Positions 35,845 to 45,700 of a stretch of 64,000 nt of DNA are shown here, piece by piece. The first letter of the stretch is position 1; each line of letters begins with the position of its first letter. This stretch comes from Trypanosoma brucei gambiense DAL972 (lineage: Eukaryota > Euglenozoa > Kinetoplastea > Trypanosomatida > Trypanosomatidae): contig NC_026736.1 in assembly GCF_000210295.1 (NCBI RefSeq), positions 682,001-746,000 of the forward strand. Reading direction: 5' to 3'. The notes beneath the pieces are model-generated. The model made no database searches, was not told the origin of the DNA, and worked only from the letters and a program-made list of their open reading frames with translations. Made by a program: the position numbers and the translations under genes.

Positions 35845-36463
35845 TGAAACGAAAAAAAAAGGCGACGGAGAAACTCAATTTGGCTCTTCCCCTTTTCGCT
35901 TGGGTCACTGATGCTATGTGACCGAATGCGTTCACGCTCTGTCCTAACCTTTGATGTTCCTTTCCTTTGTTCTTTTATTACATCATGTACTTTGGGATGA
36001 TTAAAAGTGGTGGTGAGCCTGGTGGGAAGCGAGGGAAGTGCCCACCGTTGAAATATATATATATATATATATACGTATATATAACTGCGACACATTAGTT
36101 TATATTTGTTTGCTATTTTGTCATTCAAAGCAGTAAACAGGAAATATATTACTATTCTATTGGTTTAGGGGGGAAAATCAACTAAGCACTCAAATCTAAC
36201 AGAAGGCACACACACATACGCACACACGGAAACACCCACTGCAATATGGTCATCCCAACATCATCCTCGTTTCGTCTCTTCCTGTCATTGCTTTTGGCTG
36301 CCCGTGCAGCACTTCACAGCCTTCTGATGTCACTGCCGCCACAACGTCATGTCATTATCTATCTGTCCTTCTTGCCATGTGTGCGTGCAGCTGCATGTAT
36401 GGCTTTTGCGCCTCCTCTCTTGCTCTCCCTCGCCATGGAAGATCCCTGACGAACACACAACAG
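35845..36463. other. Spacer with (TA)n
   Basis: About 620 bases; (TA)n at about 36052-36074 and C/T-rich sequence after 36240. It holds the PIN4 leader and CAP-G 3'UTR. The ORFs here are not supported. Confidence 0.5.
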
Positions 36464-39400
36464 TTACCGGTCCGTCCTGCCACGGCGGTTAGTTGTCGAG
36501 TTGATCTCGAACACGGTTTCTGCTTCACGCGCCCGCTTCTTAACACCAGTGGCAGTACAAGGCACTGAATCCCCACTAAATGGAGTGGAAGACTCGTAGG
36601 GTCGCGCCATTTCACCCAAACAGGAGGTAATACCGGAGGTAATACCGCAGTTGAGCAACTTCACTACAGCCTGATCCCGCTTCTCCACAGTTTCGTTCCA
36701 CCGCGTCGTCAGCGATTCAATCGCTTCTGCACTGATGGGCACTGCAAAACGCGCAACCGCCTCGTCACGCCACGACTCCAAGCGGGGACGAACAGGAGTG
36801 TCCGTACCGACGACCTCGATCGCACGGGTGCAGCAGAACAACAACCAGGAAGGAAGTCCTTTCGTGTAGAAGTACATGCACTTCTCGAGTGCTGTCATGC
36901 AAACATCCCGCGCGTGCTCCGAGTCATTTTGTGCTATCTCAATAAGCAGCTCGCTAGCAATAAACTCATGGAGGGAATATTTGCTCAACATCTGCGTGAG
37001 CTGACTATTCTGCGATGAGTACCGAGCTGATGTACGACGACCTGATGAAATTTTACCCATTGCCGACTTTTCCTCGTCCTCTGGCGCTATCTCGTCATCA
37101 AGCCTCGCTGCCTGTCGCGCGGCCGTCGGATCGATATTGCGTATCTGCACAAGAATAAGAGCGTCAGACAGTTTTGTGACAAATTCTATCAACCATGATG
37201 CAGTTGGCACGTGCTGCCGGAGCATCGCGACGAAGGCGAGGACACCGCCCTGAGCAAACATGGACTGACGCTGATCGTGGCTGGAAGCGTAACTCTGAAA
37301 AAACTTACTAAGGTAGTCCACCATATACGCGGAGGAGCGGTCCGTCTTCTCTCCTTTGCGGTGGGCTACTAGGTGTGTCAAAAGGTCTGCAATTATTTCA
37401 GGAACGTACCTCGGATGCACGCGGCTGCAGCTAAGTAGCTTGCTAAAGCCAACAACTGCCATTGTGCTTCTCACAGCATTGTTCGTCCACACAAACGCGC
37501 GCAGCGAATTTAACAAATTGCCACCACCAACCTTGTGCTCATCCTCCCGTGATAAGGCCTTCTCGTGCCGAAGACGTGCCTCAAGAGCACTTTCACCACC
37601 CGCAGAGGCCGGAGAATGAGCGGTAGCGTCATCATCTTCCCTGTAGCTCACCTCCTCCCCTGCAACACTGCGGCTGCGATTGCTGTAAGTGCCGCTAGCC
37701 CTTGTTTCTGTGGGGCAGTCGAAGAAGCGCAGACCGTACTCCATCACAAGGTCAAAGACAACACCCAAAGCTGCCAATGACACGCAGTCGCCCTTCTCCG
37801 TGGTTACATCGGTGGCATCGCTCATTATCAGGGGCATAAACGTGTGAACTGTGTCAGGATTAACAAGGCACTGTAGTCCAAGCGACTTTGTGGAAACAAT
37901 TTTCACAGGGCCGTTGTCCAGCCGGCGGCCAAGCTGGATGATGTGAGAGCAAAAGGATGGGATAGTATCACCCCTTTGCGAGTGTGAAAGAAACGCAAAA
38001 ACAATGTGCTGCATTCGCAGAAGGAACTTCTCATCCATGTCCATCTCCTCCCGAAGTGTTTCATACTCCTCCTTCTCCACTCCTCCCAACCGATTCTTCA
38101 TGAGTAATGACATCAGATGTTGATGCCGCTCGCGACTCTTCTGTCCGAAAGCTTCCACGTCATCATAACCTAGAGAATATTTTCGCGGAAGCCTCAAACA
38201 GCGGAAGAGGGAACTGAGTGCCGAAGTAACGGTTTTGGTGGCTTCCTCTGGTGTGCGCTCAGTCAATGCCTTCAGTGTGCGGACAGCAATATCCACGAAT
38301 AGCGTGGGGTCATCGTCTGGAACAATCTTAAGCAGAAAACTAATGTTGCGGAGCAGGCTGCTCCTTGTTGTGTTGTCCGAGTGTGCCAGAAAACCATTTT
38401 CTTGATATATCTCAAACACGGAAAGTAAGCAACGAAGCATGGCGTCGGCTTCATCGGCGTTCTTGTATTTCACTGTCTCCGGCTCCGCATCTGGATGAGC
38501 AAATAGGTTAATGGTGTCCTTGAGGAGGGTGCTGAACTGCGCCAGTGGCAGAAGCACGGCCATTTCATCCTCTCCCTCGGCATCCACCGAAAGCCGTGCA
38601 CTGGTCTTCCACAACAAAAGTGAGGCCGCGCTTACACATCCAAAATCCACCACGTATTTCTTTGCTTTGTTGTGACGCTTACAGTACATTAACATCTCCG
38701 TGCAAAAAGCATCCACACTTTCAAGATCTATGCAACTGCAGTTCTCCGCCATCAGCAGTTGCAGAGTGGCTTCGCAGTCATCGCCGTTGTCACGATGCAG
38801 CCAAGAGTCGGTCAACGCGGCCCGGCATGCATTGGCAACAGTCTTATTCCCATCCGCTAAACCTTCTTTAATTAACGACGGTAGGTTGACTCCCCTCATG
38901 CGCGCACAAGCGGTAACGATTTCCCACCGTGAGCGACTCAACGCGTCCCAGGCGGCTGCACGAACCCGTGCCACTGCATCACGTAAACAGCGAATCATGC
39001 TGCTGAAGTAGCCGTTTGTGAACTCCGTTCGATCGCGCACATTCAAAAGTATCTGCCGACGTACATCCGCAGAGGTGTCAGTGCAGAGAAGTGCCAGCAA
39101 CTGCTGCGTCATATCGCAAGTTTTCTTACCAATTTGAAAATATGATGCGCAGGAGACAGCTCGCTCTCGTACCGCAGGAAACTTGTCATGTAACCGTAAT
39201 TTAACCACCTCCGCCAAATCCTCATACAAATTCTGTCGTGCAACTGTGTCATTCTTAGAATCCACCGTCCTCAGAAGCGCGTCGAAGAGGGACACGACAC
39301 CGAGACGAACTATCTTGTCGTTTGCGTTGTGGAGTCCCATTACTGTTTTCAATATTGTTAAAGCAATTTGGTCGGAGCCATACCTCTCGCGACACTCTTT

Positions 39401-39649
39401 ACAAAAATCTGTGAGGAAGTTATACTGCCGCTTGAGCGCATCTGGCGGAATACGGGGGGCTTCCTTCAGCACAAGCAACACCACATAACACACAGACTCA
39501 CCCACAGCTATTTGGTTGTCCGCAAAGTACGCAAGTAACTCTTTTCTGCACTGGGGAATGTGTGCGGCGCTCTTATGAATCCGCTGGAAAATGTTCCCCA
39601 CACTTGCAACGTCGAACTCCTTGGAAACTCGCTTCTTTTTAGGCGGCAT
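36464..39649 (-). CDS. CAPG: Condensin complex subunit CAP-G (Ycg1/CND3)
   Basis: A 1061-residue HEAT-repeat protein from ATG 39649. The conserved CAP-G opening is seen: a basic start, then IFQRIHKSAAHIPQCRKELL. HEAT helices follow, including LHDKFPAVRERAVSCASYFQ, TDTSADVRRQILLNVRDRTEF and CLRDAVARVRAAAWDALSRS, which is the RD-x-x-x-VR-x-AA-L-L CAP-G signature region. Residues 3-8 are PKKKRV, identical to the classical SV40-type nuclear localisation core. CAP-G binds the kleisin CAP-H and DNA in the condensin complex and is needed for mitotic chromosome compaction and segregation. Length is normal (about 1000). The C-terminal tail carries a second basic stretch (KKRAREAE). Confidence 0.94.
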   Translation of the reverse strand: MPPKKKRVSKEFDVASVGNIFQRIHKSAAHIPQCRKELLAYFADNQIAVGESVCYVVLLVLKEAPRIPPDALKRQYNFLTDFCKECRERYGSDQIALTILKTVMGLHNANDKIVRLGVVSLFDALLRTVDSKNDTVARQNLYEDLAEVVKLRLHDKFPAVRERAVSCASYFQIGKKTCDMTQQLLALLCTDTSADVRRQILLNVRDRTEFTNGYFSSMIRCLRDAVARVRAAAWDALSRSRWEIVTACARMRGVNLPSLIKEGLADGNKTVANACRAALTDSWLHRDNGDDCEATLQLLMAENCSCIDLESVDAFCTEMLMYCKRHNKAKKYVVDFGCVSAASLLLWKTSARLSVDAEGEDEMAVLLPLAQFSTLLKDTINLFAHPDAEPETVKYKNADEADAMLRCLLSVFEIYQENGFLAHSDNTTRSSLLRNISFLLKIVPDDDPTLFVDIAVRTLKALTERTPEEATKTVTSALSSLFRCLRLPRKYSLGYDDVEAFGQKSRERHQHLMSLLMKNRLGGVEKEEYETLREEMDMDEKFLLRMQHIVFAFLSHSQRGDTIPSFCSHIIQLGRRLDNGPVKIVSTKSLGLQCLVNPDTVHTFMPLIMSDATDVTTEKGDCVSLAALGVVFDLVMEYGLRFFDCPTETRASGTYSNRSRSVAGEEVSYREDDDATAHSPASAGGESALEARLRHEKALSREDEHKVGGGNLLNSLRAFVWTNNAVRSTMAVVGFSKLLSCSRVHPRYVPEIIADLLTHLVAHRKGEKTDRSSAYMVDYLSKFFQSYASSHDQRQSMFAQGGVLAFVAMLRQHVPTASWLIEFVTKLSDALILVQIRNIDPTAARQAARLDDEIAPEDEEKSAMGKISSGRRTSARYSSQNSQLTQMLSKYSLHEFIASELLIEIAQNDSEHARDVCMTALEKCMYFYTKGLPSWLLFCCTRAIEVVGTDTPVRPRLESWRDEAVARFAVPISAEAIESLTTRWNETVEKRDQAVVKLLNCGITSGITSCLGEMARPYESSTPFSGDSVPCTATGVKKRAREAETVFEINSTTNRRGRTDR

Positions 39650-40194
39650 GTCCGACAACAAACGATATCTGGCGGTGTTTACAATGCTTGAGAAGGCAAT
39701 AGTGACAGTGCTAAGTGCCTTCAGGTATATCCCCTCACCGCGATCTACTTAATATATGCGTAAGAGCGTAATGTTGTTGATTTTAGTATTATCGTTTAAA
39801 AGATAAAGGGGAAGGGAAATAAATGGGTATTTGCACGTAAAAGGGTAGAGAAAAAGACAAGAAAAAAGCAAATATAGAGCAAAGAATACCCAAAAGAGGC
39901 CAGTTGCCATCGGCCTGACGGAGGCAATTATACACGTACATCTACATCGACATATGGGTGCGTGCGGCGTCAGTGAACTTCCGCGTACGGTATGCGTCTA
40001 AACACAGCACAGGTAGCCAAGTCATATTTTTTTTAAAAAAAGGGGGGGTAGAAGAAAAGTTGGCGTATTGCAAAGAATGGCACAGTCAGAGAGAAAGAGG
40101 GTAACCTGTACACAGAGATGTGTGTGGTGCAGAAATACAGATCCGATATGTTTGCGCCTTGCGGAGGATACCGCCCTCTTTGTTGTGGCATGGC
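39650..40194. other. Spacer between CAP-G and the ARM protein
   Basis: About 545 bases without microsatellite; A/G-rich on the plus strand. CAP-G leader and ARM-gene 3'UTR. No gene. Confidence 0.5.
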
Positions 40195-41496
40195 TTACAC
40201 TGCAGCGTCAAACTCCCCCTCCCATTGCGTAGAATAAAATAGCTGCCGTCTAAAGTAAAAGGCCTCCTTTTTATCTAACTTGCTCAAGTAAGAGTGCGTA
40301 AAAGTCCGCACGTCCTTCACCTCCATGGCAAAGTGAGTGCTCAAAACAAGATTCTTTGATATCGCAATTACGTCGGGATGTGGCTCCCGCCCGGCGTGCT
40401 TCGCTGCTGTGACCACGTCATTGATTTTGTGAAGGAACTTGTAAATCACCAAAATCCGTGAGAAACCATTAGTCAGGACCGTCATGCTATTCATCTTCAT
40501 GGAAAGCAACTTGTACACTGCTGACAACGCACTAGTGAGTGAACGAAGCAGTGGGTAACTGGCTGGTTGTGGATCTGAGTAGTATTTACCTACAAGAGTG
40601 CATACATCAGTTGGAGTGTTAAGCTCATCTACAAGTTCAACACCAGTTTGCTCAAGTGAGACATTGGTTACAACCACCAAAAGAGCAGATACAACATCAT
40701 CATCTGACGAATCAAATCCATTTTCCACGTATCCGTGCAAAAGCGACGAGACAGCATGAACCGCCCTTCCTTCCATCGCTGCGAAAATACCTTCTGTTTG
40801 TGTGGTCAGCTGCCCCAAGCATGTCACCGCATGCAGAAACATCTTGCGATTGGTTGCGGAATCGTTTTCCAGAATAAACACAAGGGCTGCTATCACATCT
40901 TTCTTCCCAAAAACACATTTAGAAGAACTCGGAATCGGGTCCATCAGCTCGAAGCCTGGAGGCACCTCCGCCCCCAATAACCATCGCACACCAGCAGCAT
41001 TGAAGCTAATCTGATAAAGTACCTGCGCTGCAGCCGCCCGAGCCTCCGCACGCTCAGCTAAATTTCTGCGGTCTTGAATAGAACGAATTGCAGCCTCTAA
41101 TCCACCTTCTTCCATGACTACGTGGCATCCCTGTGAAATTATGCACAGGGAGCGCAGCAACGCGAACACCTGGCATTCAAACTCAGCACATGGCGTAGTG
41201 ATGAGCGCGGCCACAACAGCTGGAACGACATTCATCCTCAACAGCTTGATTTTCGCCTCCTGCGAGGCGGAGTGAGCAATCAACAGTCGGACTGCACGCC
41301 GACGCTGCAGGGAGCCCACCGCAGGGTCACTGAGACTGGCAATCCAATCCCCAGCGGTGTGGGGTTGTAATCCATTGTAAACGAGTCCAATGTCACGGTT
41401 GGGACGGCCGGCAAAACCCTTCTCCACGTCGTATGGGTGACGCTCCTGAAGACAATCACTGACATAATGTCGCACTGTGCGGGCGGCCTCCGCCAT
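40195..41496 (-). CDS. Armadillo-repeat protein, possibly RSPH14-like
   Basis: A 433-residue, all-helical protein from ATG 41496. ARM-like triplets of helices run from about residue 45 to 330, for example QRRRAVRLLIAHSASQEAKI, LRMNVVPAVVAALI, QVFALLRSLCIISQGC, VVMEEGGLEAAIRSI and FLHAVTCLGQLTTQTEGI. The N-terminal region (EKGFAGRPNRDIGL followed by a first ARM with LSDPAVGSLQRRRAVRLL) resembles the layout of radial-spoke protein RSPH14 (RTDR1), which begins with a similar short A-F-G-x-R block. That match is by eye and weak. A flagellar role is therefore possible but unproven. The protein has no catalytic motifs, signal peptide or transmembrane helix. Confidence 0.85.
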   Translation of the reverse strand: MAEAARTVRHYVSDCLQERHPYDVEKGFAGRPNRDIGLVYNGLQPHTAGDWIASLSDPAVGSLQRRRAVRLLIAHSASQEAKIKLLRMNVVPAVVAALITTPCAEFECQVFALLRSLCIISQGCHVVMEEGGLEAAIRSIQDRRNLAERAEARAAAAQVLYQISFNAAGVRWLLGAEVPPGFELMDPIPSSSKCVFGKKDVIAALVFILENDSATNRKMFLHAVTCLGQLTTQTEGIFAAMEGRAVHAVSSLLHGYVENGFDSSDDDVVSALLVVVTNVSLEQTGVELVDELNTPTDVCTLVGKYYSDPQPASYPLLRSLTSALSAVYKLLSMKMNSMTVLTNGFSRILVIYKFLHKINDVVTAAKHAGREPHPDVIAISKNLVLSTHFAMEVKDVRTFTHSYLSKLDKKEAFYFRRQLFYSTQWEGEFDAAV

Positions 41497-42762
41497 GGTT
41501 TGGATATAGCCTAATTCGTGCTAGCAGTGGAACGTATCTCGTGCGCCTCTATTAGACTAAAACCACGGATCAGGAAGGGTCGAAACTTGGAGGACACGCA
41601 CACAAACGATGTGAACCGCAGAGAAAAATATTCCTCTTTGGGGTGATGTAGGTGTTTAATAAATAAGAAGAAGGAAAATAGAGTTCATGTGTGTAGCAAG
41701 GAAAGGAGAAGAGAGTGAAAATGGCGGCGGCAAGTGATGAAAAAAACCACACAACCAATAAAGGGGGGAGGTGAATGAACACAGCAGCCAGCAAAAGTAA
41801 TTAAGTATATAACGTGGAGTTAAATGCATTCAAGCGATACGTAAAGGTAAGCACCGCATCGTGGCGGGGGAAAACAAAAAGCGGCTTCACCCATCACTCC
41901 GCAACATGGCACAGCTTCCCACACATACACATGAATACAAACATGAACACACACACGCGCGCACGCGCACAGCCCCTTTCCCCCTTGCCCATGTCCATTT
42001 CCCCTTGACATTCCAGTAACTGGATTGTCAAGTCTTCTCTCCTCTTTCCCTCTCATCCGTCTCACCCTTCTCCTCTCTCCTCCTCTGCCTTTAGCGTTCC
42101 TATTATCATTATTATCATTATCATTATTCCTAAACACCCTTTCATACACACACACACACACGGACCCACCACCCTTCGCGTTTTCGTTTTATTTCTGGTA
42201 TTTTATTATATCACATCACTAATCTAAACACTAAGCTATCTTTTTCCTTCTCTTATGTTCATTTTCAACTCTTTTGAAACCGAAAAATAAGCCCCTGCAC
42301 GCTATGTTTGTTCGACCGCACAAATAAAAGGGAGCAAAATGAAAATCACTTAAGGGAAAGAGCCAGTGTGCAGCAGAGCGAGTGGCACAGCGATTTCATC
42401 CCCGCAGCTGTCAGCACGGCGTGCCATGAGAATTATTTATAACGACGGCGGGGAAAACAACTATTATTATTAGTATGGGCAACCCTTACATAGGCATAGT
42501 GCCAAAACTGGTGACATTGGCTGCGGTGGCCGCGTGTTGTTGGCAGTGAATGAACAAGAGGGGAATAAATAAGAATAACAACGCGGAAGAAGGGAAACCT
42601 TCCCTTAAATACCATAAAAACAGAAAACCTTGAAGGGCACAAAAAAAAAAAGAAAAGAAACAAACAACGCACCTCACTCCCTCACTCCACCCCACCCCAC
42701 CCCTCAGGGACGCACACATAAACACACTACATCCACTGGTGCCGACAACTAAAGCGACGCTA
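41497..42762. other. Long spacer, C/T-rich with triplet repeats
   Basis: About 1.27 kb. (CA)n-like sequence near 41920-41970 and 42140-42165, (ATTATC)n around 42100-42130. It contains the ARM-gene leader and the 3'UTR of the SAM protein gene. ORFs are composition artefacts. Confidence 0.6.
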
Positions 42763-45700
42763 TCATTCGATCGGTGAAAAGAACCCCATTCCCAGAGGTT
42801 CACGCTCCATGAAGCTACCGAAGTCAATGATGTGCGAACTGAGAGCTGTGACAACGTACATGACAAGATCCTCTGGGCACAGAACCCGCTCTTCGTCAAG
42901 GGACAGCAATTCCGTCACGGCAGGTGTGAGGAGCCCATCGTAAAGCCAACATCGCACCGGTCGTATTTCAACCGCAGCGTCCTCTGTGATTACCACAGAA
43001 AGAAGAGAATTGTCCTTCACCTCCGCATCGCAGCCAACCAACGTTGAAACAACGTTGAGTCGGAGTGGCTGGCAATGTGCCAAAACAACGCGGTCAATAT
43101 TGTCCACGGTGTTGATCACATCCTGATAGGGAAGTGTCGATCCGTTTCGAAATGTAATTGCGTGTGGTGTTAAGGGGTCATGATCACCCGTCACAAAGTA
43201 CAAGAAGAGGCGTTTCACATCTAAGGCAGCAACCTCCTGCAGCAGGTCCCCTGCTTTAGACGGGTCCCCATAGTTTACCAGGTAAACATCAAAACCATAT
43301 CGGTTTACGAGGACCTCCTGGAGCATCAGGAGCTCACATAGCACAGTCCCCTCATTAGAATTTGCTTCGCAAAAAATAAGCGCCACACTTCGCCCGGCCC
43401 ACTCCTTCACAACGTCGGAAGGGACCTCTGCCTTCGCCGCTTTCCCCTCTGTTAAGGACCTAAGCAGTTCATCACTCCTCATCTCGTTACCAGGCGCCTC
43501 GGCCTCAGTTCCGGTGCAAATAACAAGGTTACGAACAGACCGTCCGAAAGCATCACCGTCGTGGCACTGCAGTCGCAACTTTGAACGAACTGCAGCCGCT
43601 TGCTGATCGCTTCCCTTGAATGCCACCAACTGACGGGCAAACTTTTCCTTCAGGCGGTTTACTTGCGACTTCAGTCCTGAATTTCTCTTCACGTCGTTGT
43701 TTGCCTGCAAATGAAGGATGAGTTTGCTGATATTTTGGATGTCGGCAAGAGTGGTATTTTCGATGAAATGCTGCTCCTCCTTGAGAAGTCTCTCCTCCAA
43801 ACGCGGAAGAAGAGTCAATTCAGCTTTTTTTCCACCCGGGACGACGTTCTTTTGGAGCTTCTCCAGGCACGATGTTAATTTACCCTTGCTGTGCTTCTTC
43901 GGCTTGGTTTGCTTCAGTGCACGGTCCGACAATGCCGCCGTGCACCCTCCATCAGGTCCCTGCGCCGACGTGGGGGATGCTGAATTTTCCGAGCTTTCAG
44001 CAACTTCTGACACGTCCTCGATCTTGGAAAGTGTGCTAGCCGCTGACGCTGCTGCTCTCTGGCATCCTTTGTTGCTTGTATCCAATTCACTATCTCTCGA
44101 AATATCCCCCGCAACTTCCGATGTGTTTCCGTTATCGTCCTCCTCGTCCTCCAATGATGATTCCTCTGCATTATTTCTGTTAACAACACGCTGCAACTCC
44201 AACTGTTGTCGCACAGATTCAACGGCGTGCCTGAAAGATTCGGTAAAGCCCCGACCATCCAAGCAGTCCAGCATTGCCGATAATTCGTCCAATCTTTCAT
44301 CCGAGACGGAACCCTCACGCAGGCGATTTGATATGTCAAGCAGCAGAAGAGTCACAGACTCTTCAGCATCACCTTCGGCGAAGTCACCATTACTAGTGTC
44401 TTCCTGCGCCTGCATACCAGGCTCTCGCGCACCTCGCGGTCCCCCTGAAGCGGGTATGGACTGAGCAGCATCTACAACAGAATTTTCGAGCTCCTTAAAT
44501 CCTAGAAGCAAATTGATTGGAAGTCGATCTCCCTCCTCGCCAGCTTCTCTTAGTAAACTGAGATACGGTCTCAGTTCCTCTTCATTTTGCGGTGGGTTCT
44601 CGTGGATACGGCAAGTTGCCTCATCAAGCATGTCTTGCAGGTATGACATGCGAGCCACCACATCGGCGTCCTGCACTTGCCCATGTCTCGGTGAACCCTG
44701 GTTGAGGTTGGCACGCTCTCTTGTTGACCTCAGTGCTTCCCGGACCCTCTCATCTGCGCCCACTCGAGCCGGGGGAGTCCCCTTCAGCAGTGTAGCCGGC
44801 AGAGCTCTTACATCCTCCACATCATTACTGGTTGAAACGGCGGCGTTCGCTCTATTCATTGCTTCCCCCAGTTGGGCCTCAAACTCGTCACGGAGACTCC
44901 TTTCCTCATTAGAAGATATCCCAACAGAGTAAACCATAGCCAAGAGACCTTGCAGGGGTTCAAGTTCCTCCATTGAGACAGTGAATTTCTCCATGTTGCT
45001 TCGCCGCAGTCTGTCAGCAATGTCGGCAACGGACCTGAACAACTTCAAACGCTCCGAAAGCATCGCATTAAGATTTCCCTCCTCTGCACTAGGGACAGCA
45101 TCGCCACTCTCTTCATTATCGTCATCTCCAGAACCGTCGTCAGCATTAGCAACACGAGAAACGGCGGGTGTACTGGCGCCCCCAGCCCCACTCTCCTCGT
45201 GTGCTTCGTCTCCCGTATACGCAGCCACATTTTGCAGCTGTGTGTGCATCTCCTGAACGATAGGAAGAAGAGGGGTTGCTATTTCACCCAAAGAGAGGCA
45301 CTGCTCTCGTATCTCTCCGATACTCACTACGAGTCTTGACACAATAAGGCGTCTTTGTCTCGCTGAAGCATTCCGAAACTCTTCGGATTCTAGAACGTTT
45401 CGTATCTCCTCCATCCTTGAAATGAGTTCAAGCGGATTCACAGAAGCTGAAACAGACACATCTCGAGTCGAATCCGGTGCGGTTGAGGCGGCTTCGAGAG
45501 CTTCACTAATGGGAGCAATGAGAACGTGCATCATCTCCGCCTCAGTGGGTTCCATATGTGGCAAGGATGACATAACATTTTGAAGTTGGGGTAAGAGACA
45601 AAGAGCAAAGCTCTTCCTCTTCCCCGCATCAGCTGATTTAAAGGCACTGGAGTCCAACAGCGACTGAATCTCCTCAACGCAGGCTGAACTGGCAAGAAAC

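Noticed and set aside
36246..36615. ORFs around 36246-36615
   Set aside because: Spacer and antisense of the CAP-G C-terminus; no conserved pattern.
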